A stretch of DNA of 64,000 nt. Source: Bdellovibrionales bacterium (lineage in GTDB: Bacteria > Bdellovibrionota > Bdellovibrionia > Bdellovibrionales > UBA1609). The stretch covers positions 124,001-188,000 of the forward strand of contig JADJVA010000004.1 in NCBI GenBank assembly GCA_016716765.1. The letters are read 5' to 3'. This document shows positions 54,453 through 64,000 of this stretch, piece by piece. Made by a program: the position numbers and the translations under genes. A model generated the notes under the pieces. The model had not been told where the DNA came from and made no database searches. It worked only from the letters and a program-made list of their open reading frames with translations. Each line of letters starts with the position of its first letter. The first letter of the stretch is position 1.

Positions 54453-56941
54453 ATGACATTAGCAGCAAGCGAAAAAAACCTCACTCCACTGATGACCCAA
54501 TATTGGGAGGTAAAGAATCAGCATCCAGACAAAGTGATACTTTTTCGGATGGGAGATTTTTTTGAAATGTTTCATGAGGATGCCCGCATTGCGGCTCCCA
54601 TTCTGAATATTGCCCTCACCCAAAGAAACAAGAAATCGGCGGATGATACGCCGATGTGTGGGGTTCCTCATCACAGCATCGCTGGCCCCATCATGAAATT
54701 GCTTGCAGCTGGCAAAAAATCGCTATTTGCGATCAGATTGAGGACCCAAAGCAGGCAAAAGGCCTTGTGAAGAGGGCTGTGACCCGCTGTTTGAGTCCTG
54801 GAATGGTTTATGATCCTGATACTTTGGATCAACTTGCGGCCAATTACCTTTGTGCCTACGATTCTGAGAATGTCAGCTTCTTGGATACGACCACAGGAGA
54901 GGCATTTTTTTACCGTGAAACAAGTGCTGATGAACAGAGGCGACTGATGAAAATACTTTGCCCAAGAGAATTGGTGCTGGGAGAAGGGCAGCGTGCAGAG
55001 TGGTTGGATGGCCAGTTTGCGAGTTCACATGATGGATCTTTCACGTTTAATCAAGGTTCAAATATGATTTTGTCTGGCCACAAGCTGAACGAGTCATTGC
55101 TATCTGAATCCTTGAGAGAGAGCTATAGAGTCTTGCCCGTCAGCGCCTTGCGAGTTTTGAGCTATGCCTTATCGATGCAGGGGGCGGAGCTCAGTTCCAC
55201 TCTGGGAGAATTTGTAGAGAGACGCCTTGAAAAGAGGCTTGTGATGTCTCCCACCGTGCTCAGGCACCTGGAGATATTTTCAACCTACAAGGGAGACTCA
55301 AAGGGGAGTTTGTTTTTTGCGATCAATCGGACGAAGACCTCGGCTGGTGGGAGGTGCTTGAAGAGTTGGCTGCAGTTCCCTCTCGCTGATGAAAAAGAAA
55401 TTAATCAGAGGCTGGATCGCTTAGAAAAGTGGACGAACTGTCTTGATGATTTACAGGCGCTTCGCAGGACACTGGCCGCCATGGGCGATGTTGAACGACG
55501 CCTTGGGAAGATTTCCAGTCCTAGCTGCTCTCCTCGGGATGTGGAGTCTTTAAAAGACTCCCTTGAAGTCGGCCTTTCCATTCAATCTTTTTGTGATCAG
55601 GATGTGGACCCCTCTCTTTGGCAGACCTGTTCGCAGCTCACGCGAAAAATAGATCAAATACTCGAAAACGACGCTCCCCCAAGTTTTAAAGACAGCGGAA
55701 TTATTCGGCAGGGATTTGATCCCCAATTGGACGAATGGATTCGGTTGAGCGAGGACAGCCAAACACTGCTGGCAGAGTTAGAAGCGCGCGAGAAGGCCGC
55801 GACCGATATTTCTTCGTTAAAGGTTCGCTACAATGGTGTTTTTGGGTTTTATATTGAGATCACAAATGCCCATAAGACGAAAGTCCCCAGTCATTATCTG
55901 CGGAAACAAACATTGGCTAATGCGGAGCGGTTTACAACCGACGAGCTGATCGAGCTCGAAAAAAAGGTTTTAACTGCGCGGACAAAGCGCCTTGAGTTGG
56001 AGCGCGATATATTTGCACAACTTCGCCAGCACATATTGCGAGCCTCTGCCGATCTGTTAGTTCTCTCTAGAGTTTGGAGTGAGCTTGATATTGTGAGTTC
56101 GCTGGCCTGGCTCGCGTTAGAATACAAGTACTGCCGACCAAAAGTGTTTGCAAACGGACAATTGCATTTGAAATCAAGTCGTCATCCAGTTGTAGAACAA
56201 GAGGTCAATCGGCGATTTGTTCCAAATGATATTTCTTTGGATGAAGGACAGTGCTTGTTGCTAACCGGGCCCAATATGGCCGGCAAATCGACTCTGATGA
56301 GGCAAGTTGCCATTTCTGCAATTCTCGCTCAGGTCGGAGGTTTTGTCCCTGCTGAGTCGGCCTCAATGCCGATTTTTGATCGAATATTTACGCGCATTGG
56401 AGCCAGTGACTATATATCGGAAGGCCTTTCGACTTTTATGGTTGAGATGCAGGAGACCGCAGAGATGTTGCATGAGGCCGGCCCGCGATCCCTTGTCATT
56501 TTAGATGAGGTGGGACGAGGGACTTCCACCTATGATGGAATGTGTTTGGCTCAAGCTATTCTTGAGTTTCTCGTTGAACGAAAACAATCCCTCACCTTGT
56601 TTGCAACCCACTACCATGAGCTGACCCAGCTAGAGTCTCGCCTTGGGCGAGTGAAAAATGCCCATATGTCGATCGTGGAGAAATCTGGTGACATTCAGTT
56701 TCTGCACACTTTGGTCGCGGGACCCGCGAACAAGTCTTATGGCATACAAGTGGCGAAATTGGCGGGTCTGCCAAAGGAAGTCACTCAGAGGGCGCAAGGG
56801 CTTTTGAAGAGAATTGAAGTCTTTAAGTCGTCGACTCCGGGGCAATTGACCTTTTTGGATTACAATTCGCCAGCGAGCTCGGTGTCTTTGGAATCTTCGG
56901 CGTCTTTGGTTGGAGAGAGTCAACAGGAAGCCTTGTTTTGA
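54453..56941 (+). CDS. mutS: DNA mismatch repair ATPase MutS (frame broken by one base)
   Basis: About 829 residues. MutS finds base mismatches and small loops in new DNA and recruits MutL. The mismatch-binding segment is present (ILFRMGDFFEMFHEDA, with the Phe-x-Glu reader), as are the connector (ATRCLSP-type text in KRAVTRCLSPGMVYDPDTL), lever/clamp, and the ATPase (GPNMAGKSTLMRQ, LVILDEVGRGTSTYDG, ATHYHEL). The frame breaks after LLAAGKK; one more A in the run 54714-54719 gives IAICDQIEDPKQAKG, the family sequence. The ATG at 54453 follows GGGGGTAACC. A functional mutS is likely, the break being an assembly artefact. Confidence 0.93.
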
Positions 56942-56967
56942 TTTTAATGTCGTTTTAGAATGCCTCA

Positions 56968-59249
56968 ATGGCAAAATCATTTTTGAATGCAGCAGAGATC
57001 GCGGAAGGACTGAGGGGCTTTCAGGCCTCCGGTCAATGGCTCCCATCTGAGGGAGGTCAGGGAATTGAATTCTCTGAGTGGTTGCAAACAAAGCTTGTCG
57101 CAAGATTAAGTCAGATTCCAGAATGGGCAGAAGTAGGAGCTGTGGCTCTCGGATCTTGGGCACGGGGAGAATTAAGTCCTCGTTCAGATATTGATGTCCT
57201 GCTGGTCGGGGATGAGTCAAAGATTTTGTCTTTTGTGACGAAATTGACTTCTGAGGGTGTCAAGCTTCGATATCGAGTGCCCGAGGATATTCAGGATTGG
57301 ACGGTGGGAGTAGAGCCATTTGATGTTTTGGCGGTGCTTCACGGTCGAGCTCTGAACGAATGCGTCGCAGAGGCTCTGGAGCATCAAAAGACAATGATTC
57401 GGAAACGAGGAAGCCGGTTTTTAAGAACTCTCATGAGGGCCATGGGGGAGGAGCGGAGGGAACGCAATCGGCGCTACGATTCTATTACCAATTATCTTGA
57501 ACCAAATTTGAAATACGGACCTGGGGGGCTGAGAGATCTTCAACAGGCCCTTTATGTTCACGAGCTTTTTATTCAGAAATTTCAAGATCAGGTGAGTCAT
57601 CATTCACTCGAAGTTTTTGCAAAATATCGTCAGTTTTTTCTGACAATCAGGCGTCGTCTTCATTTGATGGGAAGCGGAGACAGCGTCAGCGCTGGAGATC
57701 AGAAGGAGCTCGCCCTTTGGTTCGGATATACCGAGGTGAAGAGCTTTATGCGAGATATTCAGGTGGGTCTCAGCCGAGTGAGTTTTTACGCCGATTGGAT
57801 GGTCAACAGAGCGAGAGCTTCTAAGAAATGTATTGCAGAGGTAGAGAACCTTGCTCTCAACAGGGTGAGTGATTGCTTTGCAGCTCTGCAGTTTGATCCA
57901 TCAAGGCTTGTGCAGGCTAAGGTGCGTTCTGTCATTGAAAATTTGGTTCAACAAAATCCAGATATGACTTCGGTCGGAAGATGGCTGACGAAGTATTTTC
58001 AGATCGATCAATCGGAGGAATATTTACTGGCCCTTTTTAAAGCAAGAATCATGGATTGTTGTATTCCAGATTTGAAAAGAGTGGGGGGCTTGGTTCAGCA
58101 TGACCAATATCATCGGTTTACAGTGGACGCACACCTTCAGCAGGCCATACGAGAGGTTCAGAGAATTTATCGACGTCCCAGTCGAGTGGGAAAACTGAAG
58201 CTCCTGGTTAAGGAAATGACCCCTGACGACTGGAAAATTTTGATGTGGACGGCTCTTTATCATGACTTAGCCAAGGGCTTGGGCGGAGATCATTCGCAAA
58301 AAGGAGCTGAACTCGTCAAGCGTGATTTCATCGCAATGAAGCTGCCTCTGAGGTTGACTGTCGAAGTGGCCTGGATGGTCGAAAGACACCTGGATATCTC
58401 CACTGCTGCCTTTCGAATGAATCCCCACTCTTCATCGACCTGGCAAAAATTGCATCGGCTTGGGATCGAAGGGAATCGGCTCAAGCGGTTGACGCTATTT
58501 ACAGCGGTAGACATCATGGCGACCAACCCCGAGGCTTGGTCGAATTGGAAAGAACGGTTGCTGATGGATCTCTATTCTGTTGTGACCTCTCCGCGAGCGG
58601 GTAAATTCGTCAAGCTTCTGGAGGGAGCTGATCAATCAAAAGTTCGATTGAGCGATGATTTCATTGATAAGTTAGATCCCTCTCTTCCGGAACAAATTCC
58701 TGATCGATATCTTTTGGCAGACTTTCGGAAGTTGCAAGGTTCTGGTCGTGGTGATCTGGAATTGTTTATATGGAAGGCAAAGGGAAAGGAATATTGGATT
58801 CGCTTTCACAGTCGTGAAGATCGGCCGGGTCTTTTTTTGGAATGGACAAAATACTATTTGCCTCCGGCTGTCAGATTCTGCAGGCGGTCGTTCAGACCTA
58901 TGAGAATTTCGGTGCTTATGATTGGTTTCGGGTCAAATCGTCCCGGACGCCGGCACAGTTAAAAAAATGGATGTCTTTTATTGATCTGGAGAAGGTGAGC
59001 CTGCCTGAGGCAAAGTTTGACCGAGTGAAGCTTGTCAATCAGGATGAAAACGAGGCTGTTCTCAGTTTTCGCGGAAAAGACAGCCCAGGCCTTTTGCTGA
59101 CCGCGGCTCAGGCCTTGGCGCAAGAGGGATGCAGTATTCGCTGGGCAAAGGCCTTCACTTGGGGGCGTCAGGTCGATGATGTTTTCGGAGTAAAACTGGA
59201 GCCTGATCTTGCAAAGAGGGTCGAGAATATAGCTAGAAAAACGACCTGA
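56968..59249 (+). CDS. glnD: PII uridylyltransferase/uridylyl-removing enzyme GlnD (frame broken by one base)
   Basis: About 760 residues. GlnD reads glutamine and modifies PII proteins to set nitrogen metabolism. The nucleotidyltransferase site is ALGSWARGELSPRSDIDVLL. The GlnD-specific NYLEPNLKYGPGGLRDLQQA follows, then an HD domain (MWTALYHDLAKGLGGDHSQK), then two ACT domains (EYWIRFHSREDRPGLF and AVLSFRGKDSPGLLLTAAQA). One A missing in the run 58848-58851 separates the last 135 residues. It starts 27 bp after mutS and is probably cotranscribed. It is somewhat shorter than the enterobacterial enzyme (about 890). Confidence 0.92.
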
Positions 59250-59520
59250 AATTGTGCTTACTTTACAGGCAGCTTATCCTTTGATCTAGGTAGAGCTTAG
59301 AACAAAATCAAATAATTGAGCCAAGATAACCCTTATATAATCTTTAAGAACAGAACCTAAAAAAATCAGTCCAGTTTAAAAAAAAATTGGAAAGAAGGAC
59401 TTGCGAATCATTGGATTTCTGGGCAGACTTTAATACAGGTGGTCAGATGGGGGCCATCGCATGATCTAGGAAGCGGATCTTTTAATAATTAAAACACCTA
59501 ATTCGGGGGAGGGAGCAAGG

Positions 59521-59913
59521 ATGCTCAGAGATGTCCTGATTCAAAAAGGTCTATCAAACCGCGAGGCAGAAGTAGCTGAGCTGGTAACGAGGGGCTTATC
59601 CAACAAGGAAGTTGCGAACCAATTGTTCGTTACAGAGAAAACAGTGAAGTTCCATTTGACTAACATCTATAAAAAGATGAACGTCAAGTCGCGCGCCCAG
59701 CTGATCGTATGGTGCTTACCGCACTTCGGGTTCGTGGAAAAAGAAGAGCGTCAAGCAGCACAAGAAGCGAGTAATAGCCTTGGCATTGTTGGCGGATCTC
59801 AGAATGTGATCGCCGATACAATACCCGCGGGAAGTCAGACAGTTGCCTCTAGCATGTCTATTCCCACAGGAATTAATCGCGGACCTGGTGCTGACTCTTT
59901 CGGTGGTAATTGA
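59521..59913 (+). CDS. LuxR-type (GerE) helix-turn-helix regulator without a receiver domain
   Basis: A 130-residue protein. Residues 5-68 are a LuxR HTH: LSNREAEVAELVTRGLSNKE, VTEKTVKFHLTNIYKKMNVK with the recognition helix. There is no receiver or ligand domain upstream, so control must come from expression level or partners. The C-terminal 50 residues are Ser/Gly/Pro-rich and probably disordered. The ATG follows GGGGAGGGAGCAAGG. It stands alone between glnD and a thioesterase gene; targets are unknown. Confidence 0.85.
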   Translation: MLRDVLIQKGLSNREAEVAELVTRGLSNKEVANQLFVTEKTVKFHLTNIYKKMNVKSRAQLIVWCLPHFGFVEKEERQAAQEASNSLGIVGGSQNVIADTIPAGSQTVASSMSIPTGINRGPGADSFGGN

Positions 59914-59956
59914 TTCGCGTTTTTTGAATTGTTAATGTTTAACAGAGTGGGTTTGT

Positions 59957-60424
59957 GTGGTGGAAGCTCGTCCTGTGAGTGACTCGGCAGTCGTCATGAC
60001 GGAGATGATACTCCCTTCCCACACAAATTCGCTTGATAGTGTCTTTGGCGGCGTAATCATGTCCTGGATCGACATTTGCGCCGCTATTTCTGCCCTTCGG
60101 CATTGCAATCGTCCGGTTGTCACCGCCAGTATTGACGCTGTGAATTTCATGGCTCCAGCCTACAAGGGATGGATTGTCACTTTGGTTTCATCCGTTAATT
60201 ACGTTTCCAGAACTTCAATGGAAGTGGGCGTTCGAGTTGAAGCTGAACACTTGGTAAAGAACGAAAAATTCCAGATTGCATCGGCCTATCTCACGTTTGT
60301 CGCGCTTGATGATAATGGCAAACCCATGCCTGTGCCACAGGTCATTCCTCAGAGTGTCGAAGAGAAGCGCCGCTATGAGGCCGCAAAAAAACGCCGGGAA
60401 TTAAGACTTCAAACAAAGAAATAA
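59957..60424 (+). CDS. Acyl-CoA thioesterase, hotdog fold (YciA-like)
   Basis: A 155-residue enzyme that cleaves acyl-CoA. The hotdog core shows HTNSLDSVFGGVIMSWIDIC with the active-site Asp, RPVVTASIDAVNFMAPAYKG and RVEAEHLVKNEKFQIASAYL. The C-terminus is a basic helix (EEKRRYEAAKKRRELRLQTK). GTG starts at 59957 or 59960 are both possible, with a weak ribosome site. The end of the gene is duplicated: AGAAATAAATCTCAC occurs twice in tandem across the stop. Confidence 0.88.
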   Translation: MVEARPVSDSAVVMTEMILPSHTNSLDSVFGGVIMSWIDICAAISALRHCNRPVVTASIDAVNFMAPAYKGWIVTLVSSVNYVSRTSMEVGVRVEAEHLVKNEKFQIASAYLTFVALDDNGKPMPVPQVIPQSVEEKRRYEAAKKRRELRLQTKK

Positions 60425-60719
60425 ATCTCACAGAAATAAATCTCACAATTGAATTGTCTGAATTGCCTGGCGTGGTTGAACTGCTGAAGTGAAATTCTTC
60501 TGAATCATCTTGAGACAGTTGAATTGTCTATGTGTTGGTCGATTGCTGGCAAGAGTGATCGCTTTCAGCATTATTTTTTCAAATATTTCAGATTGAGATA
60601 AGGTGTTAACTTATTGAATTGAGGGAGTTTTGCAGCTTCTTTTAAAGGACCAACTCTGAGCACTTTTATTGCAATCAGAAGAGAGGAGTAAAGTGAGAAT
60701 TTGTTAAAGGGGAACGAAA

Positions 60720-62136
60720 ATGATGATCCGAATGATGATCCGATTTCTTGCTGGTCTATTTTCTTTGGTTATTTTGTTTGGAAATCTGATTGGTCTTGAT
60801 TTAGGCGTGGCCTTCGCGAGTGGCGAAGCCTGCACTTCATTAATCGCACAGCGGGATGCCATTTCAAGTCAGCCTCCCCAGGTAAAGCCAGTGTGCGGAA
60901 AGCCTTTTTATGCGGCTCTGGATTGTTGTCTCACCCCAGACAGTTGTTCTTCAGGCGGCTTACTAGGCGGCTTTGGTGGTCAGGCCATCAATGATGCTGC
61001 TAAGAATATGGCAGCTAATGGGGCCATGCTCGGGCAGGCGGCTCAAATGGCTGCAAGCAGTTGCGCTAAACTCCGCAACACTTGCTATGAGGCTTGTCAG
61101 GCCGAACTCAAGACCCTCAACCCCTCAACCGAATCTGTTTTCCTCCAGGGACACACCACGGCGATCAGGTATTGCGAAGGAGTTTTTCGGGAAGCTGAAT
61201 CTTGCCTGATGGCCGTGGTGGCGCAGGCATCAAGCGTGGTCGCACAGGCCTCGTCGGTCGCAACGCAAACGGCGGCAGCGACCGCCCTCACAGGTGCGAG
61301 TGCATTGGGGGGGAAGCACCGGGGGTTCCGGCGGAGATAATGTGGCGGTCGATACGCCGAGTTCGATATGGAATGGCGGAAAAGGGCCTCTTGCTCCCTG
61401 CGTGACTCCGTCGGGTCGACCTTGCGGCTCATCAGCGCTCGCTGCCGTCCCAACTGGAGGCGGGACGGGAGGAAGCACCGGGGGTTTCGGCGGCGATAAT
61501 GTGGCGGTCGATACGCCGAGTTCGATATGGAATGGCGGAAAAGGGCCTCTTGCTCCCTGCGTGACTCCGTCGGGCCGACCTTGCGGCTCATCAGCACTCG
61601 CTGCCGCTCCAACTGGAGGTGGCGGTTCCAGCTTAGGTTCTGGCTCATCTGGTGGAATGGCCCTCACGGCTCAGACAGGAGGGGGCGGAGGAAGTTCAGG
61701 TTCGGCACAATCAGGATCAGCTGGATCGGGCACGAATTCCTCTTCATCTGGAAGTGGTGGGTGGGGTTCAAATCCGCGCTCAGGTTCTTACGGACAGGGT
61801 TTAGGAGCTTCCCCGACAGCAGCAGCGCCAGGTACGGGAGGAAGTGGAGATCCCTTTGGATCAGGGTCAAGTTCGGGATCCGGTTCTGGTTCTGGTTCTG
61901 GTTCTGGTTCGGGTGGTCGATTGCCGTCCGGTGTTGCAGCCACAACGACAGTTGCGTCGGCCGGAACGAATCAGGGACTGCCTGATAATAACTGTGATCT
62001 TGAAGAGAAGGTTTTTACACCAGCTTGCTTTGATATCATGAATGACTATTGCACGACGACTCAAAGGCAGGGGAGTGGGTGCAAGAGCTTCTGTCGAACA
62101 AATAGTGCTTCCACGGCATGCGCGGGCTCGAAGTAG
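60720..62136 (+). CDS. Cys- and Gly-rich exported protein, family copy 3 (frame shift at a G7 tract)
   Basis: About 471 residues if read through. It has a signal peptide (FLAGLFSLVILFGNLIGLDL), a helical Cys region (LRNTCYEACQAELKTL), then two 53-residue Gly-rich repeats and a Gly/Ser stretch, ending in the family Cys module CFDIMNDYCTTTQRQGSGCK. It resembles the copies at 28287 and 29433. The first frame ends at 61340; the second is entered at the G7 run 61307-61313, needing one G fewer or two more. Because the shift lies in a mononucleotide tract of a probable surface protein, either assembly error or phase variation is possible. Confidence 0.65.
61312..61629. repeat. Two tandem 159-bp repeats inside the Cys/Gly-rich gene
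   Basis: GGAAGCACCGGGGG begins at 61312 and again at 61471. The units differ at only a few positions and encode GGDNVAVDTPSSIWNGGKGP twice. A further short run of GGTTCT units (about 61880-61910) encodes Gly-Ser repeats. Copy-number change by slippage or recombination is plausible. Confidence 0.85.
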
Positions 62137-62175
62137 TTCGAAGCGTTTCGAAGAGATAATTGCAAATTTTGAGAG

Positions 62176-62195
62176 AGAGGGTCCGGGGCCCTCTT
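62176..62195 (+). terminator. Possible terminator hairpin after the Cys/Gly-rich gene
   Basis: AGAGGG (62176-62181) and CCCTCT (62189-62194) can pair around TCCGGGG, 40 bp after the stop at 62136. The following sequence has only scattered Ts, so this is a weak candidate. Confidence 0.4.
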
Positions 62196-62340
62196 CCTGT
62201 TGTTGAGTGATTCTGATGTTGACTCATTCGATGAGTTCGCCGAATGTAAGCCGAACATGCGCTTGTTCTTAATGTCCATTTATAAAACCAATTTTGAAAC
62301 CAATTCCGACTGGATTTGGAGTCAGCCCAGGACTTTTTGA

Positions 62341-64000
62341 ATGAACAACTCCGTGACCACATCTGATGAAAATTTAGAGAGAGTTTCAGGAATCATTGAA
62401 AGAATAACTTTTCACAATCCGGAAAACGGATGGACAGTGCTAAAGGTCTCTTCCTTTCGTGATCCAGGCCGCCTCGTGACAGTTCTGATTCATCAGGCCA
62501 AAGTCTTTGCCGGTGCGACGATGGAATTTTGGGGCACCTATGGTCATCATCCTCAGCACGGAGAGCAGTTTAAGGCGGTGCGGGCCGTAGAGAAAAAGCC
62601 AGCATCTGCAGCGGCTTTGGAGAAGTATTTGGGCTCGGGTCTTATTCGGGGCGTGGGACCTGCGACGGCAAAGAGAATTGTCGGACATTTCAAAGAAAGA
62701 ACTTTGGAAGTGTTTGAAAAAAGCATTCATGAGCTTCTTCATGTCCCGGGTATTGCGGACAAAAAAATTGCACAAATCAGAACCTCATGGTCGGAGCATC
62801 AGGCCATTCGTGACGTGATGATTTTTCTGCAGGGGTATGGAATTAGCACTCTGTTTGCGACAAAGATATATAAGACTTACGGAGACAAATCGATCCAGAT
62901 TGTTTCTGAAAATCCGTACCGGCTGGCTCATGATATTTATGGGATTGGATTTTTTTCTGCAGACAAGATTGCCTTGGCAATGGGATTTGAAAAAACGGGC
63001 AAGCTTCGAATTGAGGCGGGAATCAAACATGTTTTGTCGGCCAGTCGTGATGAGGGGCATTGTTTTTTGACTGAAGAACAGATTGTTGGCGGGACACTGG
63101 AGCTTTTGAGAGAAGAAATCGAAAGAAAAAATCTGCTGGAGATCTTGCTTCTTCTCAAAAATACAAATCAAATCAAGCTTCGTCGAATGAATTATCGAGG
63201 GGGTGAGCTCCAGGATTGCTATTATTCAAAGAGTCTCTATTACGATGAGTTGACGACGGCCGATCGCCTCTTGGATCTCATGAAAAATCAGGTGGCAATT
63301 GATTTGGTGAGAATCAAGGGGTGGGTTGCAAAGTACTGCGGTCAGCAGGGCATTGAACTGAGCGAGGAACAGTTGCGAGCGGTGTGTGAAATCTCAGGCC
63401 ATACATTCTCGGTTCTTACGGGTGGTCCCGGATGTGGAAAGACCACGTGCACCAGGGTTTTGGTTCAACTGCTTCTTGCCATGAAGCGAAGGGTTTTGCT
63501 GGCGGCGCCCACGGGAAGAGCGGCCCAGAGAATGAGCGAAGTGATTGGAATCGAAGCCAAGACAATTCATCGTTTGTTAGAATGGGCACCTGCAAAGAAC
63601 GGCTTCAAGAAGGACGAAACGGATCAGTTGCAGGTCGATTTTCTGATCGTGGATGAAACATCGATGTTGGACATTGGCCTTGCGGCAAGCCTGTTTAAAG
63701 CTGTCCCTAATGGAGCGCAAGTCCTTTTTATTGGCGATCCAGATCAGTTGCCGGCGGTTGGAGCTGGAGATGTATTGGCTGATTTGCTCAAGAGTCCCGA
63801 GATCCCTCGTTTTCGATTGACCCAGGTTTTTCGTCAGGCTCAATCCTCATCGATCATTCGCTTTGCTCACGAAATCAACAGTGGAGTCCTGCCTAAAATT
63901 CTCTCTCCTCTGGCAGAGCCTCAGGCTTTCGCTCAGGGGATTGACTGTCTTTTTGTGGATTCTGATGAGGCAACTCAAGAACAGTTGAGATTTCTCAGTC
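62341..64000 (+). CDS. recD2: RecD2-type DNA helicase (RecD/TraA family), 3' end outside window
   Basis: The frame from ATG 62341 (AGGA 8 bases upstream) stays open to the window end, at least 553 codons. The N-terminal OB-like domain (VSGIIERITFHNPENGWTVL) is typical of RecD2. A helix-hairpin-helix follows (GLIRGVGPATAKRIV). The helicase core shows Walker A LTGGPGCGKTT, APTGRAAQRM, Walker B FLIVDETSMLD, motif III GDPDQLPAVGAGDVLADLL and LTQVFRQAQ. The family unwinds DNA 5' to 3' in repair and works without RecBC. The C-terminal region with motifs V and VI is not visible. Confidence 0.93.
   Translation, partial: MNNSVTTSDENLERVSGIIERITFHNPENGWTVLKVSSFRDPGRLVTVLIHQAKVFAGATMEFWGTYGHHPQHGEQFKAVRAVEKKPASAAALEKYLGSGLIRGVGPATAKRIVGHFKERTLEVFEKSIHELLHVPGIADKKIAQIRTSWSEHQAIRDVMIFLQGYGISTLFATKIYKTYGDKSIQIVSENPYRLAHDIYGIGFFSADKIALAMGFEKTGKLRIEAGIKHVLSASRDEGHCFLTEEQIVGGTLELLREEIERKNLLEILLLLKNTNQIKLRRMNYRGGELQDCYYSKSLYYDELTTADRLLDLMKNQVAIDLVRIKGWVAKYCGQQGIELSEEQLRAVCEISGHTFSVLTGGPGCGKTTCTRVLVQLLLAMKRRVLLAAPTGRAAQRMSEVIGIEAKTIHRLLEWAPAKNGFKKDETDQLQVDFLIVDETSMLDIGLAASLFKAVPNGAQVLFIGDPDQLPAVGAGDVLADLLKSPEIPRFRLTQVFRQAQSSSIIRFAHEINSGVLPKILSPLAEPQAFAQGIDCLFVDSDEATQEQLRFLS

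Noticed and set aside
61097..61667. Minus-strand frames with repeated text over the Gly-rich gene
   Set aside because: They are antisense shadows created by the 159-bp tandem repeat.
61880..61915. CRISPR-like short repeats
   Set aside because: The GGTTCT units are contiguous without spacers and encode a Gly-Ser linker in frame.

Overview
This window looks like a chromosome segment of a predatory or Bdellovibrio-like bacterium (Bdellovibrionota). That is an inference from gene content: many secreted Cys-rich or adhesin-like proteins of unknown function, a DUF1501/c-type cytochrome operon, an S74-chaperone fibre protein, a secreted astacin, and standard Gram-negative housekeeping genes. No rRNA, tRNA or CRISPR array was recognised.

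Layout. 1-1021 is the 3' part of purF. 1036-2929 is a small cassette (PadR-type regulator plus membrane protein) bracketed by two inverted 218-bp copies of a nested-hairpin element. 2967-14252 is mostly minus-strand: an RlmI-like methyltransferase, secreted proteins, a thermonuclease/ABC-F/SH3-peptidase cluster, a four-gene DUF1501/cytochrome operon and RNase HI. 14931-18787 encodes two translationally coupled surface proteins. 18848-21589 is an AbiE-type toxin-antitoxin island between 229-bp direct repeats, with truncated remnants of other genes inside. 21624-27184 holds an AGE-family protein, a dCMP deaminase, and a murein-peptide recycling operon (LD-carboxypeptidase, serine hydrolase, Mpl). 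27299-41475 is an accessory stretch of small secreted proteins, including CreA, a nucleotidyltransferase with an internal stop, and an astacin gene split by an IS3-family element. 41678-46347 has pyrophosphatase, an ABC-F protein and a GH15-like enzyme. 46404-54216 has large minus-strand secreted or membrane proteins of unknown function. 54453-64000 has mutS, glnD, a LuxR-type regulator, a thioesterase, a third Cys-rich paralogue and recD2, which runs off the window.

Quality signal. Eight reading frames, including those of mutS and glnD, are broken by what look like nine missing bases. Eight of the nine sites are mononucleotide runs of three or more (the ninth is a GG pair), and a tenth shift lies at a G7 tract. 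This pattern suggests homopolymer indels in the assembly rather than biology. Two further genes carry in-frame stop codons that this does not explain.

The most unusual items are the hairpin-bracketed PadR cassette with its four-box operator, the repeat-bounded AbiE island that carries gene remnants, the family of three Cys-rich secreted paralogues, and the IS insertion whose removal restores a 563-residue astacin in frame.
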